A DNA stretch of 64,000 nucleotides from Runella slithyformis DSM 19594 (GTDB lineage: Bacteria; Bacteroidota; Bacteroidia; Cytophagales; Spirosomataceae). The stretch is taken from contig NC_015703.1 of assembly GCF_000218895.1 (NCBI RefSeq), positions 3,051,001 to 3,115,000 on the forward strand, read 5' to 3'. Numbering within the stretch: the stretch's first letter is position 1; each line of letters opens with the position of its first letter. The position numbers and the translations under genes are program-made. Below, piece after piece: positions 1 through 9,637 of the stretch. The notes beneath the pieces are model-generated. The model did no database searches and was not told the origin of the DNA. It was given only the letters and a program-made list of their open reading frames with translations.

Positions 1-2
1 TG

Positions 3-2516
3 GTGTGGTCAAAAAAAACGGAAGAAGGAGGGAAAATCCTTTTACTGAATTTGCCCAAACCCGAGTTGCCCATTTTTCAAGGCTGGGGCTCGCCGAAAAA
101 CAGAGCCACCTTTTATAAAGATGTGGCGGTATTGGCCGTACCGGTCGGGACCGGCATCCGTGTGAATCAAGTCATCGACCTTAGTTCCAAAATGGATGCC
201 AACGGACTGCTCCGTTGGGAGGCCCCCGCCGGCCAATGGTTGATTTACCGCATCGGTCATGCCCCCACAATGGCCAATCCGCATCCGTTGCCCGACGATA
301 TCATCGGCAAATCGCTGGAAGTAGATAAAATGAGTGCCGAACAAAATCGTTTTCATTGGCAAACGGTGATCGATCCGTTGAAAGAAAAAATAGGGGAGTA
401 TTTGGGGGATTCATTTAAACACCTCCTGATTGACAGTTATGAAGCTGATTTTCAGAACTGGACCCCTGCCTTCAGAGCCGAGTTTTTTAAACGCAAAGGC
501 TATGACCCCGTGCCCTGGATCCTGTGTTTTGACACCAAGGCCGACAAAAAACCGTTCATTCTGGAAAATGAAGAGCAAACCCAACGTTTTTTGTGGGATT
601 TCAGGGATGTAGTCAATCAACTTTTCTTTGACAATGGGTGGGGTATTGGCAAAAAAGGGGCGCAGGAGTCCAAACTGGCGCTGCAATTTGAGCCCTACGA
701 AGGCCCCTTTGACATTGCGGAAGGCTCTGCCTTGGCAGATTTACCGATGGGGGAGTTTTGGACGCATCGCGGGGGGATAGATGAGCGTATTGCGGCAGCG
801 GCACGGGCAGCGGGCCGAACGGTCGTGGGGGCTGAGGCATTTACGGGCCGCCCGGAAGTAAGTCAATATACCGAAGATCCCGCTTTCCTGAAACCCACCG
901 CCAATGAAGGATTTGCGGCGGGAGTCAATCGGCTTATTCTGCACCATTGGGTGCACCAGCCTTTTGACGACAAATACCAACCCGGTATGGGAATGGGTTG
1001 GTGGGGCACGCACTTTGGCCGTCATCAAACCTGGGCCGACCCCGGCAAAGCATTTATTTCGTATTTGAGCCGTTCTCAGGCGTTGCTCCAGTACGGCGAG
1101 GAGGTCGGTGATTATCTCTGCCTGGAATCCCTGCAGGGGTTTGGAGATCTGATATCAAAAAGAGATTTTATAAAACAGAAAATAACGGTTGTGCAGGGGA
1201 AGATCAAACTGGAGTCGGGTAGGGTGTACCCCTTTTTGATGTTGCCCAATACGCCCGAAATGCCGGTGGAAGTAGCCGAAAAAATTAAAAACTTAGTGGC
1301 TGGAGGCGCAACGATCGTGGGGGCCAAACCCCTCAGGTCAACGGGATTGAAAGACTACCCGGAGTGCGATACCCAAGTGGCAAAAATTGGAAATGAGGTT
1401 TGGGGATCGGGAAAAAAGTATGGAAAAGGAAACGTCTGTGCCACCTTGGAAGAAGCAAAGCGCCTGCATGGTATCAAGCCCGATTATGTGATCGAAAAGG
1501 CGGATTCGGCGCAAGCCGTCAAAGTAATTCATCGAACAGGCAGCGAAGGCGATGTGTATTTTGTGACCAATCTTTCCAAACGAGCACAGCAGATTACCGT
1601 TTCTTTTCGGATCAGCGGAAAGCAGCCGGAACTCTGGCAGGCCGAAAATGGGAACATCGCCAATGCGCCTGTGTGGAATGAAAAAGACGGACGAACCTCT
1701 GTTCAGATTCGGCTTGGCGATTATCAATCTGCGTTCATCGTTTTCAGAAAGCCTTCCTCAAAAACCGATCACGTAACGTTTATCAATGTAGAAAATAATG
1801 TTGAGGATTGGACCGTCTTACCGCAGAGGGAAGGTGGCCCCAATGTACTGTTTTCAAAAACGCCGCTGAAGGCTTCTTTGGGCTATGCGTCGGGAAAAAC
1901 AAGGGACGTGAAAGTGAGCGGAGCCACGGAAAAACAACTTACGGGGCCGTGGGAAGTACAGATGAAACCCAAATTGGAAGCACCGTTTACATTGACATTG
2001 GCTGACTTGGTAGATTTCAGTCAGCACAGCGATCCGCGGGTTAAGTATTTTGCGGGGACGGCTACGTACCTCAAAACAATTCAGTTGGAGGCCAATGCGC
2101 TACGGCCCGACAAACGTATTTTGTTGAATTTAGGGGTTTTAAATGATATTGTATCGGTAAAAATCAACGGGAAAGACCTGGGGGTGCTGTGGTATCCGCC
2201 CTATCAAACAGACATAACCCAAGCCGTAAAAGCGGGGGGCAATACCCTGGAGATTGCGGTGACCAACAACTGGGCCAACCGCTTGATCGGTGACGAACGG
2301 GAGCCCGCAGATTTTGAGTGGGGAACCGACCGCGGCGAAGATAAAGGGAGGGCCATGAAAGCCTATCCGGATTGGTTTATAAAAAACGAAGTTCGTCCTT
2401 CGCAAGGCCGAAAAACGTTCTCAATATGGTACTATTATCGAAAAGACAGCCCTCTAAAACCTGCCGGTCTGGTAGGGCCCGTGCGGTTGGAGCTTATGGA
2501 TACAAAGGCAATTTAA
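3..2516 (+). CDS. GH106-like alpha-L-rhamnosidase, 5' end cut by the window
   Basis: Probably removes terminal alpha-L-rhamnose from oligosaccharides in the periplasm. The open frame runs in from the window edge, so the first in-frame GTG at 3 is unlikely to be the true start; family members are usually above 1000 residues and at least the signal peptide and N-terminal part are missing. Visible GH106-type blocks are LLIDSYEADFQNWTPAF (about residue 141), a GAEAFTGRP stretch and HHWVHQPFDDKYQPG followed by WWGTHFGRHQTWADPG (about 315-350). The last 200 residues form a sugar-binding beta-sandwich with VKINGKDLGVLWYPPYQTDI, as in GH2/GH106 proteins. It ends 12 bp from the convergent LacI gene. 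The family call is fairly firm, the substrate is inferred. Confidence 0.8.
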   Translation: MWSKKTEEGGKILLLNLPKPELPIFQGWGSPKNRATFYKDVAVLAVPVGTGIRVNQVIDLSSKMDANGLLRWEAPAGQWLIYRIGHAPTMANPHPLPDDIIGKSLEVDKMSAEQNRFHWQTVIDPLKEKIGEYLGDSFKHLLIDSYEADFQNWTPAFRAEFFKRKGYDPVPWILCFDTKADKKPFILENEEQTQRFLWDFRDVVNQLFFDNGWGIGKKGAQESKLALQFEPYEGPFDIAEGSALADLPMGEFWTHRGGIDERIAAAARAAGRTVVGAEAFTGRPEVSQYTEDPAFLKPTANEGFAAGVNRLILHHWVHQPFDDKYQPGMGMGWWGTHFGRHQTWADPGKAFISYLSRSQALLQYGEEVGDYLCLESLQGFGDLISKRDFIKQKITVVQGKIKLESGRVYPFLMLPNTPEMPVEVAEKIKNLVAGGATIVGAKPLRSTGLKDYPECDTQVAKIGNEVWGSGKKYGKGNVCATLEEAKRLHGIKPDYVIEKADSAQAVKVIHRTGSEGDVYFVTNLSKRAQQITVSFRISGKQPELWQAENGNIANAPVWNEKDGRTSVQIRLGDYQSAFIVFRKPSSKTDHVTFINVENNVEDWTVLPQREGGPNVLFSKTPLKASLGYASGKTRDVKVSGATEKQLTGPWEVQMKPKLEAPFTLTLADLVDFSQHSDPRVKYFAGTATYLKTIQLEANALRPDKRILLNLGVLNDIVSVKINGKDLGVLWYPPYQTDITQAVKAGGNTLEIAVTNNWANRLIGDEREPADFEWGTDRGEDKGRAMKAYPDWFIKNEVRPSQGRKTFSIWYYYRKDSPLKPAGLVGPVRLELMDTKAI

Positions 2517-2528
2517 CGGAAAACATTC

Positions 2529-3542
2529 CTAACTCGACCCCCTCACCAGCAATTCGGTTTTCAAGACCCGATAAATAGGCTTCCACTCGGAGGCATCGGA
2601 GTTTATTTGGTCCAACAGCAGCTGTGCCGCCACCTGCCCGATTTCGTGGGTAGGTTGCGCCACGGTGGTCAGGCGGGGTTCAATGAGGGTAGAACCATAG
2701 TTGTTACTGAAACCCACGACGGCAATTTGTTCGGGAATTTTAATGCCCTTTGCTTTCATAAAGAGCATGGCTTCAAAAGCCGTGGGGTCGTTGATGGTAA
2801 AAAGCGCATCGGGTGGTTGGGGCAGGTCGAGCAGGTGTTTGATGTAAATTTTTACTTTATCCAGATTGAGGTCATAATCAAGGATCAGCTCTTGGTCAAT
2901 TGGCTGACTGTATTTTCTCAACGCATCTTTATAGCCTTCCAAACGCTTTTTACTCACGTGCAGAGAAGTAGGCCCGCCCAAGTGTGCAATGCGTTTTCTT
3001 CCCGTCAGGATGAGGTGTTCTACGGCTTTAAAAGCCCCTTCGTAATCGTCGACCACTACCTTTGGTACCTGCATATCGTCACACACCCGATTGAAAAATA
3101 CGATTGGGATTCCCTTGCGCTGAAAAACGTTGAGGTGGTCATAATTGCGCGTCTCTCGTGTCAAAGACACTAATACGCCGTCCACCCGATTATCGAGCAT
3201 CACTTTGGCATTGGCTACTTCGGTTTCGTAGCTCTCGTTCGACTGACTGATCAGCACATTATACCCCGCCTTCGAAGCCACTTCCTGCGCCCCCATAATC
3301 ACCATTGGAAAAAATGACGTCACAAATTCGGGTACAATGATGCCGATGGTATGGCTTTGGCTCGACATGAGGTTAATGGCCAACATATTGCGTTGATAGT
3401 CAAGTTCACCGGCCAGTTTCAACACAGCTTCTTTGGTTTTTTCGCTCACTCTCGGATGTCCCGTGAGCGCCCTTGATACGGTTGATTTTGAAATATTCAA
3501 CTGTCGCGCTATGTCAACGATGGTGATCTGGTGTTTTTTCAT
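2529..3542 (-). CDS. LacI-family transcriptional regulator
   Basis: Sugar-responsive DNA-binding regulator, probably a repressor of this polysaccharide locus. Residues 4-60 form the LacI helix-turn-helix and hinge helix (ITIVDIARQLNISKSTVSRA, then a YQRNMLAINL hinge). Residues 63-337 are a periplasmic-binding-protein-like effector domain that starts with TIGIIVPEFVTSFFP and includes VDGVLVSLTRE. The length of 337 is usual. The gene is divergent from susC, and two perfect palindromes of the LacI operator type lie 59-89 bp upstream of its ATG, which suggests autoregulation. The inducer cannot be read from the sequence; a mono- or disaccharide from the locus is the simplest guess. Confidence 0.95.
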   Translation of the reverse strand: MKKHQITIVDIARQLNISKSTVSRALTGHPRVSEKTKEAVLKLAGELDYQRNMLAINLMSSQSHTIGIIVPEFVTSFFPMVIMGAQEVASKAGYNVLISQSNESYETEVANAKVMLDNRVDGVLVSLTRETRNYDHLNVFQRKGIPIVFFNRVCDDMQVPKVVVDDYEGAFKAVEHLILTGRKRIAHLGGPTSLHVSKKRLEGYKDALRKYSQPIDQELILDYDLNLDKVKIYIKHLLDLPQPPDALFTINDPTAFEAMLFMKAKGIKIPEQIAVVGFSNNYGSTLIEPRLTTVAQPTHEIGQVAAQLLLDQINSDASEWKPIYRVLKTELLVRGSS

Positions 3543-3879
3543 TTATTGTATTATTTTAATGTAATTTCTGGATTCCTCTTTCTGCTGACTTGGCTTTTGC
3601 GGGAACGTTCCCATAAAGTGGGAACGTTCCCTCGATTTTTTAAATGCATTTATCTTGCAAAGATTGTACAATATCTACTTATAATTGAATAATATTTCTT
3701 TTTAAATCATTTTTATCGCTTTTTTAAATTAAAACACAAGTAAGGAGGCTGGTAAGCTTAAAAAAATAAGCTTACTGAGTACATGAACGACCCATGTTGT
3801 GAAATTGTACATAACCATGTTTTTTTAATTGATTTGAGCCTAAGTTTTTTTCATCCTCTAAACACAATACCTTCAATCT
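3543..3879. other. Divergent lacI-susC intergenic region
   Basis: This 337-bp stretch separates the LacI start from the susC start. It holds the tandem palindromes at 3601-3631 and an AT-rich half from 3640 on. I saw no exact TTTG-N19-TAnnTTTG promoter for either gene; TATCTTGC near 3651 is only a weak -7 candidate for susC. The susC leader is long, about 200 bp of AT-rich sequence after the operators. No ORF is supported here. Confidence 0.6.
3601..3631. promoter_or_regulatory. Tandem LacI-type operators
   Basis: Two identical 12-bp perfect palindromes, GGGAACGTTCCC, occupy 3601-3612 and 3620-3631 with a 7-bp gap (19 bp centre to centre, just under two helical turns). The central ACGT fits LacI-family operators, which have a central CG step. 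Their place between lacI and susC makes them the likely binding site of the adjacent regulator. That is inference; the palindromes themselves are exact. Confidence 0.75.
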
Positions 3880-6800
3880 ATGAAATTTTTACCATTTAAA
3901 TTTTTACTGAGGTATTCCCTGCTATTACTGTTGGGAACTCAATATGCCTTTTCACAATCGCTGACGGTGAAAGGAAGAGTGAACGCCGAAAATGGGGAGG
4001 GCTTGCCGGGGGTAAGTATCATTGCCGTGGGTACACCGATCGGTACTACAACCGATAAAGACGGAAATTATAGTATCTCCAATGTAAAATCCGATGCAAA
4101 ATTGAGCTTTAGCTACATCGGATACCTCTCCGTGACCGAAACAGTCGGTAATCGTTCAAAAATTGACGTCGTTTTAAAACTTGATACTAAGCTGTTGGAA
4201 GATGTAGTGGTGGTAGGCTACGGTACGGTCAAAAAAAGTGATTTGACCGGCGCCGTCTCTTCCATCAAAGCGGCCGAGTTGAAAGTAACTCCCATTGCCA
4301 ACTTTGTGCAGGGCTTACAGGCCCGTGCTTCGGGAGTGCAGGTTACCCAAAACTCAGGGGCACCGGGAGGGAGTATCAGCGTCAGAATCCGGGGGAACAA
4401 TTCAATCAGCGGCAGCAGCGAGCCGCTCTATGTGGTGGATGGCTTCCCGATTTCGGGCGGAGACAACCCCGTGGCAGGTGGCGGGAGCGGCTTTGGGAAC
4501 GACAATGGAAACCGCCTTTCGGTACTGTCAACGCTGAACCCCAACGATATTGAATCCATTGAAGTACTGAAAGATGCTTCGGCTACAGCCGTTTACGGTA
4601 CACGCGGTGCCAATGGTGTGGTACTTATCACCACCAAAAGGGGTAAAGCAGGTCAAACCCGGGTAACGTATGAAGGCTATGCCGGCCAACAGCAGATTCG
4701 TAAGACCCTGGACTTGATGAATGCCTCGGAGTTTGCGGCTTTAGAAAACGAACTGACAGGCCAAAACCTTTTTCCCAATCCTGCACAACTCGGGGAAGGA
4801 ACCGATTGGCAAAAAGAAATTTTCCAAAAAGGCGGAATGCAAAGTCATCAACTGTCTTTTTCGGGCGGGACTGAAAAATCGCTTTTCAACGTTTCGATGA
4901 ATTATTTTGACCAAAACGGTATCATCATTAATTCAAATTTCAAACGGGGGTCGATTCGGGTCAATCTGGACAATCAGGTAAGCAGAAACTTTAAGATCGG
5001 CACAAGCCTGACGTATACGTATTCCGTCAATAACGGGGCCGTTTCCTCTACGCTGGCCGATGGTACGGGTGGTGGAATTGTACTTTCGGCACTTTACGCC
5101 CCACCGACCGAATCGCCGCGTGATGCTCAGGGAAGACCCACCATGTTTACCGGAAGATACCTCGATTTTAACAATCCCATAGCAGTGGCGAGCGAAGTCC
5201 TCAATCGTAATACAACCCGTCGCTTATTGGGTAATATTTTTGCCGATTGGACCATTGCCAAAGATCTTACCTACCGGGCGTCTTTTGGGGGAGATTTGAT
5301 AAGCGATACCCGCGATTCTTACGTAACCCGTTTTGTAAGGGCGGGGGCAACGGTCAACGGAACAGGTGGACGCGGCAACAATAACACCAATACCATTCTG
5401 CACGAAAGTTTGCTCAATTACCACAAGACGCTGGGCGTTCATGATTTCAACGTGACGGGGGTATTTTCGACCCAAAGCCAAACGCAGGTAACCGACGCTA
5501 TGTCGGGCCAGCAATTTCCGAATGATTTGGTATTCAACGATAACCTCGGACAGGCTTCAATTCTCAGCATTGGAAGTAATAAACAACAGTGGCGTTTGGA
5601 CTCCTACACGGGTCGGATTAATTATAATTTAAAAAGTAAATATCTGCTTACCCTCACTGCCCGCGTAGATGGTTCGAGTCGCTTTGGAGCAAACAACAAA
5701 TACGGGTTTTTTCCTTCGGTCGCCGGTGCCTGGCGGATTTCAGAAGAAAAATTCATGCAAAACCAGAAGCTTTTCAGCGACATGAAACTGCGGGTGAGCT
5801 ACGGCATAACGGGTAATGCCGATATTCCGCTGTATAACTCATTGGCGCGTTTGAGTTCAGTCGGTAACTACAATTTTAACAATACCCGAAACATTGGAAT
5901 CCTGTCGGCCAATATTGCCAACCCTGACCTTCGCTGGGAAAAAAGCGGACAGGCCGATATTGGTTTAGACTTTGGTATGCTCAACAACCGCCTTCAGTTT
6001 ACGATTGACGCCTATCAGAAGAAGACCACCGACTTGCTTTTGTCCCGTTCGGTAGCGTTGTCGTCGGGCTATGGTTCGGTATTCGGTAACTTTGGGGCGG
6101 TTGAAAACAAAGGGATTGAGTTTTCCGTCACGGCAAACATTGCCAATAATTCAAATTTTAAATGGGACATCAACGGAAATATCTCGGCCAACCGAAACAA
6201 ACTGACGTTGATTGACGGTACGCGTACTGAAATCATTCCGGGCGACGGCGGCGGGTCGGTGGGGCCGTTTACCAACAACAGTATTTTGAAAGTAGGCCAA
6301 CCGCTCGGCTCATTTTACGGCTATATTTTTGATGGACTTTATCAAACGGGCGAAAACATCCCGACGGGCAGAGTGGCTGGAAATATTCGTTACAAAGATC
6401 TTAACGGCGATGGGGCTATTTCGGCGGCTGACCAGCAAATCATTGGCGACCCCAACCCGGATTATTATTTCGGTATTACCAATAACCTGAAATACAAAGG
6501 GTTTGATTTGAGTGTTTTTGTACAAGGTGTACAGGGAGGTCAGATTTTTTATGTACAACGCCTCCGAATGGAAGGTGGTGCAGCCGGATTCAATCAATTT
6601 GCCACAATGGTCAATCGCTGGACACCCACCAACCCAAGCAATTATTATCCCAGAGTGGCGCAGGGACAGCGCATCAATCAATCGGATGTATTGATTGAAG
6701 ACGGTTCTTTTGTGCGGTTTAAAAATGCGACCCTGGGCTATACCGTTCCTGCAAAAGGCAAGCTGTCGTGGCTCAACAACGCACGTTTGTACGTAAGTGC

Positions 6801-6945
6801 CAACAATTTCCTGACCTTGACCAAGTACTCCGGCTACGACCCGGAAGTGAACACCGCCGGACAAAATAACCTCAATTTGGGCGTTGACAACATTGGCTAT
6901 CCCATTGCCAAATCTCTGATCGCCGGTTTACAAATCACTTTTTAA
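3880..6945 (+). CDS. SusC/RagA-type TonB-dependent outer-membrane transporter
   Basis: Outer-membrane beta-barrel that imports oligosaccharides using TonB energy, in complex with the SusD lipoprotein encoded 21 bp downstream. Residues 1-25 are a signal peptide. Residues 28-100 form a carboxypeptidase-regulatory-like domain (VKGRVNAENGEGLPGVS). A TonB box lies at about 107-115 (EDVVVVGYG). A plug domain follows with IRIRGNNS-like spacing and the conserved VLKDASATAVYGTRGANG, then the barrel, ending in LQITF with the usual C-terminal Phe. No STN domain is present, so control is probably by the LacI protein rather than by a sigma/anti-sigma relay. The length of 1021 is typical. Confidence 0.97.
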   Translation: MKFLPFKFLLRYSLLLLLGTQYAFSQSLTVKGRVNAENGEGLPGVSIIAVGTPIGTTTDKDGNYSISNVKSDAKLSFSYIGYLSVTETVGNRSKIDVVLKLDTKLLEDVVVVGYGTVKKSDLTGAVSSIKAAELKVTPIANFVQGLQARASGVQVTQNSGAPGGSISVRIRGNNSISGSSEPLYVVDGFPISGGDNPVAGGGSGFGNDNGNRLSVLSTLNPNDIESIEVLKDASATAVYGTRGANGVVLITTKRGKAGQTRVTYEGYAGQQQIRKTLDLMNASEFAALENELTGQNLFPNPAQLGEGTDWQKEIFQKGGMQSHQLSFSGGTEKSLFNVSMNYFDQNGIIINSNFKRGSIRVNLDNQVSRNFKIGTSLTYTYSVNNGAVSSTLADGTGGGIVLSALYAPPTESPRDAQGRPTMFTGRYLDFNNPIAVASEVLNRNTTRRLLGNIFADWTIAKDLTYRASFGGDLISDTRDSYVTRFVRAGATVNGTGGRGNNNTNTILHESLLNYHKTLGVHDFNVTGVFSTQSQTQVTDAMSGQQFPNDLVFNDNLGQASILSIGSNKQQWRLDSYTGRINYNLKSKYLLTLTARVDGSSRFGANNKYGFFPSVAGAWRISEEKFMQNQKLFSDMKLRVSYGITGNADIPLYNSLARLSSVGNYNFNNTRNIGILSANIANPDLRWEKSGQADIGLDFGMLNNRLQFTIDAYQKKTTDLLLSRSVALSSGYGSVFGNFGAVENKGIEFSVTANIANNSNFKWDINGNISANRNKLTLIDGTRTEIIPGDGGGSVGPFTNNSILKVGQPLGSFYGYIFDGLYQTGENIPTGRVAGNIRYKDLNGDGAISAADQQIIGDPNPDYYFGITNNLKYKGFDLSVFVQGVQGGQIFYVQRLRMEGGAAGFNQFATMVNRWTPTNPSNYYPRVAQGQRINQSDVLIEDGSFVRFKNATLGYTVPAKGKLSWLNNARLYVSANNFLTLTKYSGYDPEVNTAGQNNLNLGVDNIGYPIAKSLIAGLQITF

Positions 6946-6966
6946 TCCCTGATTTCGATAAGAATT

Positions 6967-8406
6967 ATGAAAAATATGACATTAAAACTCTTTGCGTTTT
7001 TGGTAGCGGCGGTCGCGATCAGCGCCTGCGATTTAACCGAAAAGCCCTACTCGTTTGTATCGCCCGACCAATTCTTTACATCAGCCTCTGATGCAGAGGC
7101 GGCATTGACGGCAGCCTATACCCCCGTCACTAACCTTTACAGCCGCGTAGGTACGCAGTTGCCCGATTATTCAGCCGATCAGTGTTTTCCGCGCGCGGTG
7201 GTGGGCCGTGACCAATTAACGGTTTTTTCGTATGATGCTACCATGGACTTGATCGGTCAGTATTGGCAGCATTGTTATCAGGGTATTGACCGCGCCAATC
7301 AAGTGCTTGAAAACGTTCCTCGGGTAGTGATGGACGAAACCCGCAAAAAGCAAATTTTAGCCGAAGCCTATTTTTTACGCGGGCTGTTCTATTTTCATTT
7401 GGCAAAAACCTTTGGTGATGTACCCATTAAGCAGGAAAGTACCAAAGATATTGCCGGTACCGAAACGGCCAAAAGCCCCGTAGCAGACGTGTATGCTTTT
7501 TTGATCAAAGACTTAGAGACGGCCGTCAGAGATTTGCCGCAAATGCCGAGAGACAGAGGTCGTGCCGCGTATGGCGCTGCCATCGGCCTGTTGGCAAAAG
7601 CCCAATTGTACGCCGGCGATCATGTGAAGGCAGCCCAAAATGCCCAGGCACTTATTCAGTCAAACAGATACAGCCTGATGCCCAATGTGTTGGATTTGTA
7701 CAATCCGCTGAGAGAAGATGCGGCCCGGGTTGAGGTGATTTTTGCGGCCGAATTTTCGAGCCTTTCGGGACTGAATGGCTACGATCTGTTAGGGTTTTAT
7801 GCCCCGGCCAACTCGCCCCCGGTTTTTTCCAAAACGGCCTTTGGCTCGGCGTTCGGGTATCATTCTTTCTATCGTTCCTTCAGTAATTCAGACAAACGCA
7901 AAGCATTGCTGGATACGGCCTATGTCAATGCGCAGGGCCGACTCATCGGGCAGGCGGATGTGACTTTGAGAGATCGTATTATCGTCAAGAAATTCATGGA
8001 CCCCAACTCCAACGGCGCCAACGGCGAAAACAATTTTCCGATTTTACGTTTGGCCGATGTGTATCTGATTGCTGCCGAGGCCGAAGCCCGGGCTACCGGT
8101 CCAACGCCGGCGGCTTATGCCGCCATCAATGCAGTGCGTAAACGGGCCGGTTTGCCCGATCTGACGCCGGGCCTGAGCAAAGACGCGTTCATTGAGGCGG
8201 TTTTGCAGGAACGCTCTTGGGAATTGTGTTATGAAGCCGACCGCTGGTATGACCTGACCCGTACGGGTAAATTCAAAATGGTCGCCAATGTATTAAATTC
8301 CTATTACCCATCGCGCCCCGTGCAGGACAAACATCGCTATTTTCCGATTCCCAACATAGAGATTTTAACCAATTCTAAATTGGAACAAAATCCCGCATGG
8401 AAATAA
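6967..8406 (+). CDS. SusD/RagB-type glycan-binding lipoprotein
   Basis: Surface lipoprotein that forms the lid on the SusC channel and binds the glycan. The signal peptide ends in a lipobox with Cys21 (AISAC). The TPR-rich N-terminal half includes AEAYFLRGLFYFHLAKTFGD, a hallmark block. The C-terminal half has LRLADVYLIAAEAEARA and ERSWELCYEADRWYDLTRTG, and the protein ends with the usual FPIPNIEILTN...QNPAW. The length of 479 is normal. It lies 21 bp after susC in the same operon, and an inverted repeat starts right after its stop. Confidence 0.97.
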   Translation: MKNMTLKLFAFLVAAVAISACDLTEKPYSFVSPDQFFTSASDAEAALTAAYTPVTNLYSRVGTQLPDYSADQCFPRAVVGRDQLTVFSYDATMDLIGQYWQHCYQGIDRANQVLENVPRVVMDETRKKQILAEAYFLRGLFYFHLAKTFGDVPIKQESTKDIAGTETAKSPVADVYAFLIKDLETAVRDLPQMPRDRGRAAYGAAIGLLAKAQLYAGDHVKAAQNAQALIQSNRYSLMPNVLDLYNPLREDAARVEVIFAAEFSSLSGLNGYDLLGFYAPANSPPVFSKTAFGSAFGYHSFYRSFSNSDKRKALLDTAYVNAQGRLIGQADVTLRDRIIVKKFMDPNSNGANGENNFPILRLADVYLIAAEAEARATGPTPAAYAAINAVRKRAGLPDLTPGLSKDAFIEAVLQERSWELCYEADRWYDLTRTGKFKMVANVLNSYYPSRPVQDKHRYFPIPNIEILTNSKLEQNPAWK

Positions 8407-8410
8407 ATTA

Positions 8411-8457
8411 AACGTCGGCGAGGTTTTGAACGGGGGCGCCCAGCCCTCGCCGACGTT
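8411..8457. repeat. 13-bp inverted repeat after susD
   Basis: AACGTCGGCGAGG (8411-8423) and its exact reverse complement (8445-8457) enclose a 21-nt G/C-rich loop. No T-run follows, so it is not a classical terminator. It could act as an mRNA stability hairpin between susD and the downstream genes, or be a dispersed palindromic element like those around the symporter gene. Confidence 0.6.
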
Positions 8458-8470
8458 AGCAAGAAGAATC

Positions 8471-9631
8471 GTGCAGAAACCCGGATACATACAATACCGC
8501 TTTTCGTTCCCTCTGCTTTTTTGGAAAGCCTGCCGGAATGCCGGTATTCTATGTGTTTTTGGGTCGGTAATGACTGCCGCATTTGCCCAGACCCCACCGA
8601 ACACGAAAGAGTATACGGTAACCATCAACGATACCACCGAATACACACTGCAACTGGCATTTGATGAGGGTGGGCAGCCGCTGTATTATTTTAGTAACCT
8701 GTTTACACCAGTGTGTTTGACAGGAGAGTGCAAACCGGTATACATTAACTTTTATTGGGATCTGCTGGGCAACTATACCCGCTTTGATTTTCCGAAAGGC
8801 GCGGTATTGACCCGCATGGACCACAAGCCGTTTAAGTCCGAAGATTATGAAAAGCTACAGGATATTCTGGCCAATACGCACTCGTTGCTGAAAGACGTAT
8901 CGATGGAAGATCTGGTCGGAAAAGGTACCGAAAATCTGGCCGATTCCGTTGATGCCAAGGCGGGTGCCACGCTCAAAACCGTCAAAAATGAAGTGATCGA
9001 TGGAGCGGTGTACACCTGCTACACGCTTTGGCACATCGCCCACGGAAAGGTAGTAACGGAGATGCAGCGGATGACGGAGTCTTTCAAAACGGACGCGCTG
9101 CTGCACAGGTTCCTGTCCGCCGATAATCACCATTACCAATATTGGGCCATGGAGCGGGTCATGGACGCGGAGGGGATTGTCAGAACGGATTTTCAGTCGG
9201 ATATGCAACAGGTGATCCGGGGAAAAAACATCTTTGCCGCCCGCTTTGCACTGCAAAAAGTAAATGCGTCCTTCTTTGCCGACAGCGACCGGCAGCAATG
9301 GTTATGGGAAACCTACCGATCGGCCGGGTACCCGTTGCAGCTTGTAATGCTGAAAAAGATGGCGACGTTGCCCCTCAAAAGTCATCTGACTGAACAGGCC
9401 GCCCAACAAGTGGCAACCGTAAACCGCGAACAGGCCACTCTGTTGCTGAAAGCACTGGCAGCTCAGTCTACGCTTTCGGCACAGACACTGATGATACTGG
9501 CCGATCAGCTTTCCAATGAAAACTGCGCCGCTGAGGTATACCGGTTGCTGGAAGTGTGCCGGCCCGCAAATCGAACAATACGGCAAAAAATGACCCATTA
9601 CAAACAAACATTCCACCCAATCGAAAAATAA
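8471..9631 (+). CDS. Exported protein of unknown function
   Basis: I do not recognise this family. The frame is open from a TTG at 8426, but that codon lies inside the preceding inverted repeat. The GTG at 8471 gives a plausible long signal peptide ending near FGSVMTAAFA, followed by QTPPNTKEYTVTIND, so I prefer it (386 residues). The mature part begins beta-rich with three Cys (PVCLTGECKP) and continues into helical segments with Leu/Ala/Gln-rich periodicity near the C-terminus (about 290-380), which looks like helical repeats. It sits between susD and the exported FAD oxidoreductase, 6 bp from the latter, so it is probably cotranscribed and acts in the periplasm or at the cell surface. Confidence 0.7.
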   Translation: MQKPGYIQYRFSFPLLFWKACRNAGILCVFGSVMTAAFAQTPPNTKEYTVTINDTTEYTLQLAFDEGGQPLYYFSNLFTPVCLTGECKPVYINFYWDLLGNYTRFDFPKGAVLTRMDHKPFKSEDYEKLQDILANTHSLLKDVSMEDLVGKGTENLADSVDAKAGATLKTVKNEVIDGAVYTCYTLWHIAHGKVVTEMQRMTESFKTDALLHRFLSADNHHYQYWAMERVMDAEGIVRTDFQSDMQQVIRGKNIFAARFALQKVNASFFADSDRQQWLWETYRSAGYPLQLVMLKKMATLPLKSHLTEQAAQQVATVNREQATLLLKALAAQSTLSAQTLMILADQLSNENCAAEVYRLLEVCRPANRTIRQKMTHYKQTFHPIEK

Positions 9632-9637
9632 AATAAC

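Noticed and set aside
1906-1935. VSGATEKQ in the rhamnosidase as an ApbE flavinylation target
   Set aside because: The Asp is one residue too far from the SGAT for the known motif, and the position is in a linker of a hydrolase with no redox role.
4561-4620. DASATAVYG in SusC as a flavinylation motif
   Set aside because: This is the conserved plug-domain block found in nearly all SusC proteins.
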